Positions 17,612-26,956 of a stretch of 64,000 nucleotides of DNA are shown here, in pieces. Source of the DNA: JADMJV01 sp964649085. GTDB taxonomy: Bacteria > Vulcanimicrobiota > Xenobia > Xenobiales > JADMJV01. The translations under genes were made by a program, and so were the position numbers. How positions within the stretch are numbered: the first letter of the stretch is position 1; each line of letters opens with the position of its first letter. The stretch spans positions 62,001 through 126,000 of the forward strand of contig CAZYPN010000009.1 of the NCBI GenBank assembly GCA_964649085.1. The letters run 5' to 3'. The notes below the pieces were generated by a model. The model was not told the origin of the DNA, made no database searches, and worked only from the letters and a program-made list of their open reading frames with translations.

Positions 17612-19431
17612 TTTCGGAAGAAAGCGGACTCGGTCTTCAAGGCAAACGTCGCCTGGCCATGCTCACCGGGTTGGCGGGCCTCATGGTGGTGGCCCTGGGG
17701 GCCCGTATGTACCAGTTGCAGATCCTCGAGCACCATCGATTGCTGGGCAAGGCTCAGTCCAATTCGGTATTCACCGACTACCGCGACGCCCCCCGCGGAC
17801 GCATCTGGGATCGGCGAGGTCAACTGTTGGTGACCAATGAGCCCGAGTTCCAGCTCGAGGGCATTCCCGCCGAAGTCCCTCGCGATGCCACCAGTCTGCG
17901 TACCCTGGCGATGGCCACCGGGCAAAGCCCGAAGAAATTGAAGTCCCGTTTGCAGGCCATCCTCAAGACGGCCCCGTTGGAGCCCTTTGTTTTTGCCCGT
18001 TCACTCAAAACCGCCCAGGTGGTGGCCACCACTCGAGTGGTGGCTCAAATGAAGGGCCTGCAGTTAAAGATCCGCGAACGCCGCCGCTTCGTCGGAGGCA
18101 TGCATGCCTGCCACAGCCTGGGTTACATGGGCGAAATCACCGCAGAAGAACTCAAGCGGCTGCGTCCGCTGGGCTACATGGCCCTGGACCGCCTGGGGAA
18201 AGATGGGCTCGAACGCACCTATGACCGCTGGTTGCGTGGCTCGAAGGGCGTGTCCAAGGTGTCGATCGACGCCCTGGGGCGCACGGTGAAAGTCACCGAA
18301 CTGCGCCCTCCCAAACCCGGCTGCGACCTGCACCTGGCTCTCGATTGGGAACTGCAGAAGGTGGCCGAGGGCGCCCTGGCCAGCATGCTGAAGGAACTGC
18401 GGGAAACCAACCAGGAACTCAGCGGTGGTTCGGTGGTCGTCATGGAGGCCCAAACCGGCTCGGTACGCGCCCTGGTCAGCCTGCCTCAGTATGATCCGCG
18501 CCCCTTTGCCCGAGGCATCACCGAGAAGGAATATGCCCGCCTGCTCAACCAACCCGGTCTGCCGCTGCTGCACCGGGCCATCCAGACCCTTGCCTCGCCC
18601 GGGTCGACCTTCAAGCTGGTAACCAGCAGCGCCTCATTGCGCCACAGGCTGTGCACTCCGGGAACAGTTTTCTACTGCGGCGGCAACTATGCCGGTGCCA
18701 ACTGCTTTGTCACTTCCGGCCACGGTTCCATCGGCTTCGAGGGCTCGCTGGCCCACTCTTGCGACGTAGTCTACTACATGCTGGGAGTGCAGCTGGGCAT
18801 CCAAAGACTGGCCGAACACGCCCGACTCATGGGCCTGGGGTCGCCGACTCGCATCGACCTTCCTGGCGAGTCGGGAGGCATTTTCCCCGACGCCTCCTGG
18901 AAATGGAAGAATCTGGGCGACAAATGGTACGAAGGCGACACCGTCAACCTCTCCATCGGCCAGGGCTACATGCTGGTCACGCCGCTGCAAATGGCCGTGG
19001 TCACCGCTGCGGTAGCCAACGGGGGCAAGGTGGTTCGCCCTCACCTCGTCAACAAGATCCTGTCCTACCAGGGCAGGGTCATGGCTCGGCCCGGATTCAA
19101 GCCCGAACGGCGCCTGAAAATCGATTCCCGTCATTGGAGTGCCGTGCGTCAGGGGATGCGGGGCGCCGTGCTCTACGGAACCGGCGGGGCGGCCAACAGC
19201 CCCTATGTGCAGGTGGCGGGCAAGACCGGCACGGTGGAAAACAGCCCCAGCAGTGAAAACCGCCACGGACGCAACCACACCTGGTTCGTCTCTTTTGCCC
19301 CCTATGACCGGCCCGAAATTGTGGTGGTGGTTTTTCTGGAGAAATCCGGAGGCTACGGGGGAAGCCGCTGTGCTCCGGTAGCCCGAACGATCTACGACTA
19401 TCTCTATGGGCCCAGTCAGGGGATTCGATGA
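17608..19431 (+). CDS. mrdA: Penicillin-binding protein 2 (class B transpeptidase)
   Basis: A 607-residue class B PBP that crosslinks peptidoglycan during lateral growth. A single N-terminal helix (about 17-35) is followed by the dimerisation-domain start 'DAPRGRIWDRRGQLLV', and the transpeptidase domain carries the active-site 'SPGSTFKL' (Ser about 333), the second motif 'SCD' (384-386) and 'AGKTGT' (about 538-542). All three motifs are intact. The start is a GTG at 17608 overlapping mreD by four bases; the frame continues upstream but only inside mreD. It partners RodA, encoded next. Confidence 0.95.
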   Translation: MISEESGLGLQGKRRLAMLTGLAGLMVVALGARMYQLQILEHHRLLGKAQSNSVFTDYRDAPRGRIWDRRGQLLVTNEPEFQLEGIPAEVPRDATSLRTLAMATGQSPKKLKSRLQAILKTAPLEPFVFARSLKTAQVVATTRVVAQMKGLQLKIRERRRFVGGMHACHSLGYMGEITAEELKRLRPLGYMALDRLGKDGLERTYDRWLRGSKGVSKVSIDALGRTVKVTELRPPKPGCDLHLALDWELQKVAEGALASMLKELRETNQELSGGSVVVMEAQTGSVRALVSLPQYDPRPFARGITEKEYARLLNQPGLPLLHRAIQTLASPGSTFKLVTSSASLRHRLCTPGTVFYCGGNYAGANCFVTSGHGSIGFEGSLAHSCDVVYYMLGVQLGIQRLAEHARLMGLGSPTRIDLPGESGGIFPDASWKWKNLGDKWYEGDTVNLSIGQGYMLVTPLQMAVVTAAVANGGKVVRPHLVNKILSYQGRVMARPGFKPERRLKIDSRHWSAVRQGMRGAVLYGTGGAANSPYVQVAGKTGTVENSPSSENRHGRNHTWFVSFAPYDRPEIVVVVFLEKSGGYGGSRCAPVARTIYDYLYGPSQGIR

Positions 19432-20534
19432 ATCCAAGAACCATTATTCCCACCCTGATGGGCCTGTTGACGGTAGGCTGGCTGGCCTGCCTTTCGGCCG
19501 GAGGCTGGCAAGGCCAGGGGTCCAAACAACTGGGACACATCGTGCTGGGGCTGGGCCTGATGTCGCTGGCCTCGCGAGCCCGCCCGCTCGATCTGCGGCG
19601 TCTGGCTCTGCCTTTCTACGCCGCCTGTGCGCTGGCCCTGGTGCTGGTCTTGCTGCCCGGCGTGGGACAAACCGTCAACGGCTCGCAACGCTGGCTCAGT
19701 CTGGGACCTTTGGGGTCCTGGCAGCCCTCGGAGTTCGCCAAACTGGCCCTGATTCTGGCGCTGGCCTGGACCTACCAGGGCAGGCAACAAGCGGGATGGG
19801 GTCGGTTTTTGCTGGCAGGCAGCTTTACGGCCGTGCTTTTTGGCTGCGTGGCCAAGCAGCCCGACCTGGGCACAGCCCTGGTGCTGGGCTCGATCTTCTT
19901 CGGCATGAGTTGGGTAGCAGGTGCTCCCGCCCTGGGCCTCTTCAGTCTGGTGGCTGGCGGTCTCAGCCTGGCTCCCTTTGTGCTGCACGAATACCAGAAG
20001 AACCGCCTGCTGATCTTTCTTCATCCCGAAACCGACCCCCGCGGCCTGGGTTACCACATTACCCAGTCGCAGCTGGCTATCGGTTCGGGACACTGGGTGG
20101 GCCAGGGGCTGTTTCAGGGCAGTTTGAGTCAGAACGGATTCGTGCCCGAAAACTGGACGGACTTCATCTTCTCGGTGATCGGCGAAGAGCTGGGGCTGTT
20201 GGGTTCGTGGGGCCTGTTGTTGTTGGCCAGTCTGCTGGGCATCCAGCTGCTCAGCGTGGCCGCCCGCTGTCGCGACCGATTCGATGCCTTATTTTGCTGC
20301 GGTGTATGCACGCTGCTGGGCTTTCAGGGGTTGGTCAACCTGTCGATGACGGTAGGCATGGCACCCGTGGTGGGGATTCCGCTGCCTTTTTGCACCTACG
20401 GCGGCAGCGCCATGCTCGTCAATCTGGCCGCGGTGGGACTGGTGATCGGCAGCGCCCGCGCCGAAGACGCCCACCCCAAGTTGCAGGAACTGCTGCGCGA
20501 GACCGACCCAGGCAGGGATGACTCCCCCAGCTGA
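19428..20534 (+). CDS. rodA: Peptidoglycan polymerase RodA (SEDS family)
   Basis: A 368-residue membrane protein with about ten helices. Family signatures include 'NGSQRWLSLGPLGSWQPSEF', 'KQPDLGTALVLG', 'YHITQSQLAIGSG' and the late 'IPLPFCTYGGSAML'. RodA polymerises lipid II glycan strands and works with PBP2. The ATG overlaps the PBP2 stop by four bases, and its 3' end overlaps the next small gene by 17 bases. Length is normal and no key segment is missing. Confidence 0.95.
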   Translation: MNPRTIIPTLMGLLTVGWLACLSAGGWQGQGSKQLGHIVLGLGLMSLASRARPLDLRRLALPFYAACALALVLVLLPGVGQTVNGSQRWLSLGPLGSWQPSEFAKLALILALAWTYQGRQQAGWGRFLLAGSFTAVLFGCVAKQPDLGTALVLGSIFFGMSWVAGAPALGLFSLVAGGLSLAPFVLHEYQKNRLLIFLHPETDPRGLGYHITQSQLAIGSGHWVGQGLFQGSLSQNGFVPENWTDFIFSVIGEELGLLGSWGLLLLASLLGIQLLSVAARCRDRFDALFCCGVCTLLGFQGLVNLSMTVGMAPVVGIPLPFCTYGGSAMLVNLAAVGLVIGSARAEDAHPKLQELLRETDPGRDDSPS

Positions 20535-20952
20535 AAAAGCCCCCTGGATGGTTCGTATCTTTCTGTTGTTGGCTCTTCTCTGCTTTCCCCTTGGGGCCGA
20601 CGAACTGCCGTTGCAGCTCAAGGGCATTCTAAAAGGGAAAGTGGGGGAAACCCCCTACGAGCAGCCCTTCGACGCGCGCATGGAGCCGGGGGAAAAGCAG
20701 AACATTCGGGTAGAGATGGAAGAAATCGACCTGGAATTCGGACTGCAGCCCCGCTGGCACTACAGCAGCGGCAACCAGCCCGACGGCATCTTGCTGACGA
20801 TGTTTATGCGCTGTCGCAAAGAGGGCCTCAAGTTGCAGCGTACCTCTTCGATCCTCGTGACTCCGGGCGAAAAGGCCAGCGTCGATATGCACGAGAAGGA
20901 CGCCGAGCATCTGTTTACCGTCGAAGTCGAGGCCGCCCCGGCCAAACCCTGA
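20518..20952 (+). CDS. Small exported protein at the end of the elongasome operon
   Basis: A 144-residue protein with a signal peptide ('VRIFLLLALLCFPLGADE') and a beta-rich mature part containing 'VEMEEIDLEFGLQPRWHY'. I do not recognise the family. It overlaps rodA by 17 bases and is therefore co-translated with the cell-wall genes, which makes an envelope role likely but unproven. A second in-frame ATG at 20548 begins nearer the signal peptide and is a possible start. Confidence 0.6.
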   Translation: MTPPAEKAPWMVRIFLLLALLCFPLGADELPLQLKGILKGKVGETPYEQPFDARMEPGEKQNIRVEMEEIDLEFGLQPRWHYSSGNQPDGILLTMFMRCRKEGLKLQRTSSILVTPGEKASVDMHEKDAEHLFTVEVEAAPAKP

Positions 20953-21001
20953 CCCCGACGGTGCAAGGACCCCTGGCGCGAGGGTAGAACTCGCTTGCGT
21001 C

Positions 21002-22993
21002 GTGAAAGTCATCCTTATTGCCGACGGCGACGCTCTGACGCGGCGTATCGTGTTCAGTGCCCTGGCCAATCCCGAACTGGAAGTGGTCGATGCCAGCATT
21101 CCCGAAGAGGTGCTGCAACGAGTGCGCCAGCACCCCGTGAACGTGGCTCTGATCGACTACGACCTGACCCGTTCTGACCCCACGCTTCTCAAATCTCTGG
21201 CCGAGGCCTCGCCGGGCTCCCGTCGAGTGGTGTTGGTACCCCCCGGTCTCAGCGCCCACGAGCACCTGCAGATCGAAAGCGACGAGGTGCTGGAGAAGCC
21301 CCTGACCCCCATGAACCTGCTGCGCTGCGTAAGTCAGCTGCTCGGCCCCGAAGGCACCCCCCTCGAGGCCCGTCCGCTGCACGACCTGGAGCGCCAGCAG
21401 CTGCTGCAGTATGCGCGCCATCTGGCCCAGCTGCGTCGCGAAGATGAACGCAAGGGTCAGCAGCTCAAAGAGGCACACGCCAGGCTGCAAGAGTTTGAGA
21501 AGATGAAGGACATGTTCCTGGCGCTGGTCAGCCATGAGCTGCGCACGCCGCTCACAGCCATCAAGGCCAGCTCACACATCCTTCAGCGCATGCTGCGCGA
21601 TGCTCCCGCCGGGTCCAAGGAAGAGAAGCTCTCAGGAGTGGCTCAGAACCTGGGCGCTGCCACCCAGCGCATGGAGGGGCTGATCCAGGAGTTGCTTTCC
21701 TATCACGCGGTGCGCAACGGAGTGGCTCCGTTCGAATTGAAACCGGCTGACCTGGGTTCCATCGTCCACTCGGTCGTGCGCGAGCTCGAACCCTCGGCCG
21801 TCAAACGGGGCCTGCAGGTCTTGATCTCCATTCCCCCCTCGCTGCCGCTTATGCTGGGCGATCAGCCCCGACTTCGTGAAGCCATTACTCACCTCATACG
21901 CAATGCCATTCAACACAATGTCGAAGGCGGCGAAGTCGAGGTGTCGCTTCAGGAGGACTCCAGCGGGTTACAGCTCACCGTGGTCGACACCGGTGTGGGC
22001 ATCTCTCAAGAACAGCGAGAGCGGGTATTTCTTCCTTTCTACCAGGCCCACGAGGTACTGACGCGCCGGGTAGAGGGCATCGGTCTGGGCCTGGCCATCA
22101 CGCGACACATTGTTGAATCTCATAATGGCCGCATCACTCTGGCCGGCGAACTGGGCAAGGGCACCGAGGTCCGCGTCTGGTTCCCCCTGCAGCCCCCCGA
22201 CGTGCACATCGCGGAATTCAGCCCGGTCAGCCCTGAGCATCTCGAGCGATATCGCAGCGAAGACCCGGGCAGGCTTTTCGACTACTCGCGGGAGCTCTAT
22301 GCCGCCTTGGAAGCCGAGCGAGTGCGCCGACGCCATCTGGAAGACCAGTATCGGGCCATGGAAAGCACTTTCCTGGAAACCCTGACGGCCTTGATGCAGC
22401 AGATCGATTTGCGCGGAACTCATCGTGGCTCTCACGTGGAAAGAGTCATCCTGTGCGCCAACGAGGTGGCTCGACGCATCGACCCTACCCTGCCCGACAA
22501 TCGCGATTTCCAACTCAGTCTGCTGCTGCACGACATCGGCAAAATCGGGGTGGCCGAAACGCTGCTGCATAAGGTTGGGGCGCTTTCCAAAGACGAACAG
22601 CTGCAGCTACAGGCGCACGTATCCATTGGCGCTGATATGCTGGCCAACATCCAGCTCATGGAACAGGCCCTGCTGGGGGTGCGTCATCACCACGAGCGCT
22701 GGGACGGCAAAGGCTATCCCGACGGGCTCTCGGGGCAGTCCATTCCGCTCTGGGCCCGCATCATTGCAGTGGCCGACGCCTTCGACGCCATGACCCAGGA
22801 TCGCCCCTACCGCAAGGCTCTGAGCCTGGACGAGGCCCGCAGCGAAATCGAACGCAGCGCCGGCAGCCAGTTCGACCCCGAAGTCGTCAAGGCGTTTCTC
22901 TCGGGCTGGGACAGTCTGAAAAGCGCCATTGAGAAGTCCAGCGAAATCGATCGCACAATGCAAAGCGCTCAGGTGGAGTCACCATGCCCGTAG
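21002..22993 (+). CDS. Hybrid receiver / histidine kinase / HD-GYP protein
   Basis: A 663-residue multidomain signalling protein. Residues 1-120 are receiver-like ('LIADGDALTRR', candidate phospho-acceptor Asp about 52 in 'ALIDYDLTR', 'LEKPLTP'). A coiled segment leads to a HisKA box 'LVSHELRTPLTAIKAS' (His about 178) and an ATPase domain ('NAIQHN', 'VVDTGVGIS', 'GIGLGLAITRHIV'). After a second coil comes HD-GYP (about 460-640) with 'LLHDIGKIGV' and 'HHHERWDGKGYPDGL', the metal and c-di-GMP phosphodiesterase residues. There is no membrane segment. The start is a GTG. The last ten bases overlap the cyclase gene. Confidence 0.9.
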   Translation: MKVILIADGDALTRRIVFSALANPELEVVDASIPEEVLQRVRQHPVNVALIDYDLTRSDPTLLKSLAEASPGSRRVVLVPPGLSAHEHLQIESDEVLEKPLTPMNLLRCVSQLLGPEGTPLEARPLHDLERQQLLQYARHLAQLRREDERKGQQLKEAHARLQEFEKMKDMFLALVSHELRTPLTAIKASSHILQRMLRDAPAGSKEEKLSGVAQNLGAATQRMEGLIQELLSYHAVRNGVAPFELKPADLGSIVHSVVRELEPSAVKRGLQVLISIPPSLPLMLGDQPRLREAITHLIRNAIQHNVEGGEVEVSLQEDSSGLQLTVVDTGVGISQEQRERVFLPFYQAHEVLTRRVEGIGLGLAITRHIVESHNGRITLAGELGKGTEVRVWFPLQPPDVHIAEFSPVSPEHLERYRSEDPGRLFDYSRELYAALEAERVRRRHLEDQYRAMESTFLETLTALMQQIDLRGTHRGSHVERVILCANEVARRIDPTLPDNRDFQLSLLLHDIGKIGVAETLLHKVGALSKDEQLQLQAHVSIGADMLANIQLMEQALLGVRHHHERWDGKGYPDGLSGQSIPLWARIIAVADAFDAMTQDRPYRKALSLDEARSEIERSAGSQFDPEVVKAFLSGWDSLKSAIEKSSEIDRTMQSAQVESPCP

Positions 22994-24261
22994 CCGACCT
23001 TCCCTTGAACGAAAAAGAGCGACTGGCCGCGCTCTATGCCCGCAACCTGTTGGACACGCCCCCCGAAGAGCGTTTTGACCGAATCTCGCGGTTGGCCGCC
23101 CGCTACCTGGGCGTTTCAATCGCCTATGTCGCCTTCATGGATTCCGACCGCCAGTGGTACAAGTCGAAATGCGGCATGGACGTTTGCGAGGTGTCTCGCC
23201 GCGACTCGATTTGTGCTCATACCATTCTTTCGTCCGAGCCCATCATCTGTCCCGACACGCTACAGGAGCCACGCTTTGCCGACAACCCCAACGTGGTGGG
23301 CGGGCCGAAGATCCGCTTCTACATGGGCCAGCCCCTGTCGACGCCCGACGGCTTCAACATCGGCACTTTCTGCGTCATGGACTTCCACAGCCGACCGGTC
23401 TCAGACCAGGAAGTGAAAGCCTTTCTCGACCTGGCCCAGTGGGCCCAGAACGAGGTCAATCTGCTCGACGTGCTCCACCTGCAACAGGAAATTGTCGAGA
23501 TCAATCGTCAACTGGAGCGTCGCAACCAGTTCATCCGTGGCGTCCTCGGCCAGTATGTCACCGATCAAGTGGCCGAGCAGGTGTTGGAGCACCCCGAGGG
23601 CCTCAAATTGGGCGGAGAGCTGCGCGAAGTCAGCATCTTGATGAGCGACTTGCGGGGCTTTACCCCCATGTCGGAGCGCTCGAGCCCCGAACAAATCGTG
23701 GCTCTACTCAATCGCTATCTGGGACGCATGACCGAGGTCATCGAGCGCCATGGCGGCACCATCGACGAGTTCATCGGCGACGCCATCCTGGTGATCTTTG
23801 GCGCCCCCTTGCCCGTGGCCGACCACGCCCGCCGCGCGGTGGCCTGCGCCCTGGACATGCAACTGGCCATGCAAGAGTTCAACGAAGAGAGCCGGGGGCT
23901 GGGCATGACCGAAATGCAGCAAGGAATTGCCGTCAACACCGGCGAGGTCGTGGTGGGCAATATCGGCTGTACCTCGCGCATGAAATACGGCGTGGTGGGA
24001 AGCCCGGTGAACATCACCGCCCGCATCCAGTCCTTCACCTTGGGCAACCAGGTGCTGATTTCCGAGAGAACGCTGCGCGAACTGAAGGGCCAGGCCCGAG
24101 TCGATGGTCACCTGAGGGTCAAGGTGAAGGGCGTCGACGACCCGGTGTGCATTTACGAAATCGGCGGACTCAAGGGTGCACGCCCGTTGGAGTTGCCCCT
24201 ACCGCCCCACCTACGCGAGGTGGATCAGGCGAAGGTCCAGGCCCAATCCAACCAGGCCTGA
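22984..24261 (+). CDS. GAF-domain class III nucleotide cyclase
   Basis: A 425-residue cytoplasmic protein. Residues 20-165 form a GAF domain ('FMDSDRQWYKSKCGMDV', 'FYMGQPLSTPDGFNIGTFCV'). A coiled segment connects to a class III cyclase domain with metal Asp residues in 'ILMSDLRGFTPMS' (D222) and 'FIGDAILVIFGAP' (D266), and 'VVGSPVNITARI' with the transition-state Asn and Arg. At the base-recognition positions it has Glu (about 262) and Ser (about 340) rather than the Lys/Asp pair of adenylate cyclases, so the substrate is uncertain. It overlaps the HD-GYP hybrid gene by ten bases. Confidence 0.88.
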   Translation: MPVADLPLNEKERLAALYARNLLDTPPEERFDRISRLAARYLGVSIAYVAFMDSDRQWYKSKCGMDVCEVSRRDSICAHTILSSEPIICPDTLQEPRFADNPNVVGGPKIRFYMGQPLSTPDGFNIGTFCVMDFHSRPVSDQEVKAFLDLAQWAQNEVNLLDVLHLQQEIVEINRQLERRNQFIRGVLGQYVTDQVAEQVLEHPEGLKLGGELREVSILMSDLRGFTPMSERSSPEQIVALLNRYLGRMTEVIERHGGTIDEFIGDAILVIFGAPLPVADHARRAVACALDMQLAMQEFNEESRGLGMTEMQQGIAVNTGEVVVGNIGCTSRMKYGVVGSPVNITARIQSFTLGNQVLISERTLRELKGQARVDGHLRVKVKGVDDPVCIYEIGGLKGARPLELPLPPHLREVDQAKVQAQSNQA

Positions 24262-24382
24262 GCATCGGTGCACTCGGGTTCGGGCAGGGCCGCGGGCAGT
24301 TGGGGCTTGCGATCGTCCTCGGCGTTCATGGTAGCTTCAATCTACCCCCGGGGCCTGAAGAATTTCTGAAATTGCCTCTACC

Positions 24383-25699
24383 CTAGTCGCTCAGGGCTTG
24401 ATGGTCCTGCACCACCTGCCCGGCATACACCCGGCTGAACTCGGCCAGGGCCGTCTGCAATTGGGGGCTACGATCGCCAATCCAGTCTTTGAGTTCTCCG
24501 GCCTTGCCCTGCGTGGCGTGGGCCTGGGCGAGCAACCTGCCCATGTGGCGGGCCACGTTCTCGGCCTCGTCCAGCGACAGTTTTCCGAGCTTCAGCGAAT
24601 CCTTGGCCGACTGGCGTTCGCGCAAGAGATACACCCCGTCGCGATCGCGGGCAATGTCCATCCAGGGATCTTTCGGGGCCCCCAACTGCTTGAAACTGGA
24701 CCTCAGCTTTTCGGCGTCGCAACCGCTCGGCTCGGGCGAATCGGCCAGCAAGGCGCTGGGCAACACGTGCTTGACCTCAAGCAGCCAGGGTAACTCTTGC
24801 TGGCCTTTCTGCGCCAGCAAATAGAACCGCTCCAAACCCATGGAACTGCCACCGGCATCGAGACGCACTCCCCGGTCGAGGATGCGAGCCCCCTTCAAAT
24901 CGAACTTCTTGAGCAAAGCGTCCAGGTGCTTGCGCTGGCTGGGGTTCAACTCTCGCAGCCGGTCATCGAACTGAAGGCGATATCCCTCCGACCCCAGGGT
25001 GGCCCATTTCGAAAGCAAGTCGGCCTGGGTCTTTTTCTCCGCCTTTTGAATCAGCTTCAGCACCGGCTCGCGGGCCTCCGAAGCTTTGACGCTCAGGCTG
25101 GAGGACGGGCTGTCTTGGGCGAATTCGCGAATGCTTCGAGCGTAATGGCGCCCCAGGGCCGACACTACCCGCTCGGATTCTTCCTCGGACCAACCCTCCA
25201 TGCGTCCAAGCAAGGCCAGACTGGCCCCTGCTCGGCACAGGTCGTAGTCGGCCCTGCCCTTGCCGCCCTGGTCGAAGTCGTTGAGCGTCCAGACCACTTC
25301 ACCCGAGGCCTTGCGCACGGTTCCAAAGTTGCCTACGTGGGCATCGCCCGCCAACCATAGCCTTGGAGCCGGACCGGGCAGCAACTGAGCCAGTTGCCGA
25401 TAAGGCCCCTGGAGGTCTTCGCGAAACAACTGAGGGAACATCCGATAGAGCATCATGGGCCCCTCTTCACGCAAAGCCTCGCGTCTTAAAGCCAACGCCT
25501 CGGCACCAACCCCCAGAGCCCGCTCATAGTCGGCCAGCCATCCCGGCATTGAGGCCGAACTGCGCAATGGCCCCCCGCCCGGGCCCAGGGCCACGAGGTC
25601 CGAGACATCGCAGACTTCGCCAGACGACGACCGGGAAGGCGTGGGTCCGCTGTGAAAACCACTCGCCCTCAGCCAGGGATTCCCCCCCGCAATTTTCAC
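24383..25699 (-). CDS. DUF2252 family protein (kinase-like fold)
   Basis: A 438-residue protein of the DUF2252 family, whose members resemble aminoglycoside-phosphotransferase-like kinases. Signatures are 'RLWLAGDAHVGNFGTVR', 'TLNDFDQGGKGRADYDLCR' and the late 'QAHATQGKAGELKDWIG'. The biochemical function of the family is not settled. The start is a GTG at 25699 overlapping the upstream small exported protein by four bases (GTGA). The open frame extends 60 codons further but through that other gene. Confidence 0.82.
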   Translation of the reverse strand: MKIAGGNPWLRASGFHSGPTPSRSSSGEVCDVSDLVALGPGGGPLRSSASMPGWLADYERALGVGAEALALRREALREEGPMMLYRMFPQLFREDLQGPYRQLAQLLPGPAPRLWLAGDAHVGNFGTVRKASGEVVWTLNDFDQGGKGRADYDLCRAGASLALLGRMEGWSEEESERVVSALGRHYARSIREFAQDSPSSSLSVKASEAREPVLKLIQKAEKKTQADLLSKWATLGSEGYRLQFDDRLRELNPSQRKHLDALLKKFDLKGARILDRGVRLDAGGSSMGLERFYLLAQKGQQELPWLLEVKHVLPSALLADSPEPSGCDAEKLRSSFKQLGAPKDPWMDIARDRDGVYLLRERQSAKDSLKLGKLSLDEAENVARHMGRLLAQAHATQGKAGELKDWIGDRSPQLQTALAEFSRVYAGQVVQDHQALSD

Positions 25700-26013
25700 G
25701 GGACGTCCTTCTCCTCCACATAGATGTACTCGTATTCCCGAAACCGATCCAGCCACAGTTGCACGCGGTAGGTCATGGCTGAACTGCCTCCCACGAAGCG
25801 AAAAAAATCGAAGGTCTGCGTCTCTCCCCACGGCACCGAAAGCGACTTGAACTCGCCCGGGTCCATGTAGCACCACCACTGGTAATTGCGATGCACTTCA
25901 AGGCGGCTGCGGGTGTTGTTGTAAACCCGGATATTCTCTTCGGGTTGCGACGAGGCCGGCCCCCCCAGCGCCAGGGCGGCCCCCATCCAGCAAGCGAAAG
26001 CAAAGGAACGCAT
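25696..26013 (-). CDS. Small exported protein, function unknown
   Basis: A 105-residue protein with a signal peptide ('MRSFAFACWMGAALALGGPA') and a compact beta-rich mature part rich in Trp, Tyr and Phe ('VHRNYQWWCYMDPGEF'). I do not recognise it. The ATG at 26013 fits the signal peptide. It overlaps the DUF2252 gene by four bases, and its start lies back to back with the divergent spermidine-synthase-like gene. Confidence 0.6.
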   Translation of the reverse strand: MRSFAFACWMGAALALGGPASSQPEENIRVYNNTRSRLEVHRNYQWWCYMDPGEFKSLSVPWGETQTFDFFRFVGGSSAMTYRVQLWLDRFREYEYIYVEEKDVP

Positions 26014-26050
26014 GCAGGAGTCCTTTGCCTTGTTTACGCAAAGAGCCTGC

Positions 26051-26884
26051 ATGGAATGGCGACTCGTTCTCTGGTCTGGAGTTCTGCTACTTTGGGTCGG
26101 CGTCGGTTATGCCTGGAGCCAACAAGAACGGATCTTGCTGCGCCGCAAGTCCCCCTATAACGAAATTCAGGTTGCCCAGCAGGGCCACGAACGCATTCTG
26201 CGGGTGCGCCAGGGGGCTCAGTTCGTCGAAGAATCCCGCTGCGACATGCGGCGCCCGGCTCACCTGCTGCACCAGTACAGCCGACTGCAACTGGTGGCCT
26301 CACTCTACCCTGGAGAGCTGCGGCGAGCCCTGGTCGTCGGCCTGGGCGGCGGCAGTCTCTCCAAGGCCCTGCTGGAGGTCTACCCCGAACTTCAGGTGGA
26401 CAGCCTGGAGCTCGACCCCGAAATCGAACGGGTTGCCCGTCAGTTCTTCCGATTTCCCGTGGGTGGTCGGTCGCGTAGCCTGGTTCAAGACGGTCGCGCC
26501 TACCTGGAAGCTTGCTCGGAGAGTTACGATCTGATCGTTCTCGACGCTTTCGACGGCCTGGAGATACCCGAGCCCCTGCGCACTCGCGGGTTCTATCAAC
26601 AGGTGCTCCGGCATCTGAACCCCGGCGGCGTGGTGGCTTCCAACCTGCACCGCCGCAGCCAGACCTACGACCGCGACCGGGCCACGCTGGCGGCGGTATT
26701 TCCCCACCAGACCGGCCTCAGAGGTACCGGGCTGGTCATCGTTCTGTCTTCCGACTCTCCTCTGCAACTGCATAGGGAACGCTGGAATGCCCGTTGGGGA
26801 TTCCAGGCCGACCCACTTCTTCGGCTACAGGAGGCAACACCTGATTTTAACAGTGATGCAATACCCTTTGACGATCCTCCCTGA
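26051..26884 (+). CDS. Spermidine-synthase-like protein with N-terminal membrane helix
   Basis: A 277-residue protein. After an N-terminal hydrophobic helix comes a spermidine-synthase-like Rossmann domain: 'ALVVGLGGGSLSKALLEVYP', 'DSLELDPEIERVARQFF', 'QDGRAYLEACSESYDLIVLD' and 'HLNPGGVVASNLH'. The membrane anchor and the lack of a clear polyamine-site signature argue against simple SpeE function; many such membrane-bound homologues are uncharacterised. The ATG at 26051 is preferred over one at 26012 that overlaps the divergent gene. Confidence 0.72.
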   Translation: MEWRLVLWSGVLLLWVGVGYAWSQQERILLRRKSPYNEIQVAQQGHERILRVRQGAQFVEESRCDMRRPAHLLHQYSRLQLVASLYPGELRRALVVGLGGGSLSKALLEVYPELQVDSLELDPEIERVARQFFRFPVGGRSRSLVQDGRAYLEACSESYDLIVLDAFDGLEIPEPLRTRGFYQQVLRHLNPGGVVASNLHRRSQTYDRDRATLAAVFPHQTGLRGTGLVIVLSSDSPLQLHRERWNARWGFQADPLLRLQEATPDFNSDAIPFDDPP

Positions 26885-26956
26885 GTCGCAAGGAAGTTTC
26901 CATTATGTAACAGAAGGATGCCCGGCTCGAAGCATCAAGGAGAATCAGCATTCAGA

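Noticed and set aside
24225..24329. A 34-codon minus-strand frame starting at an ATG at 24329 inside the gap after the cyclase gene
   Set aside because: It overlaps the end of the cyclase gene, has no good ribosome site and no recognisable features; probably chance.
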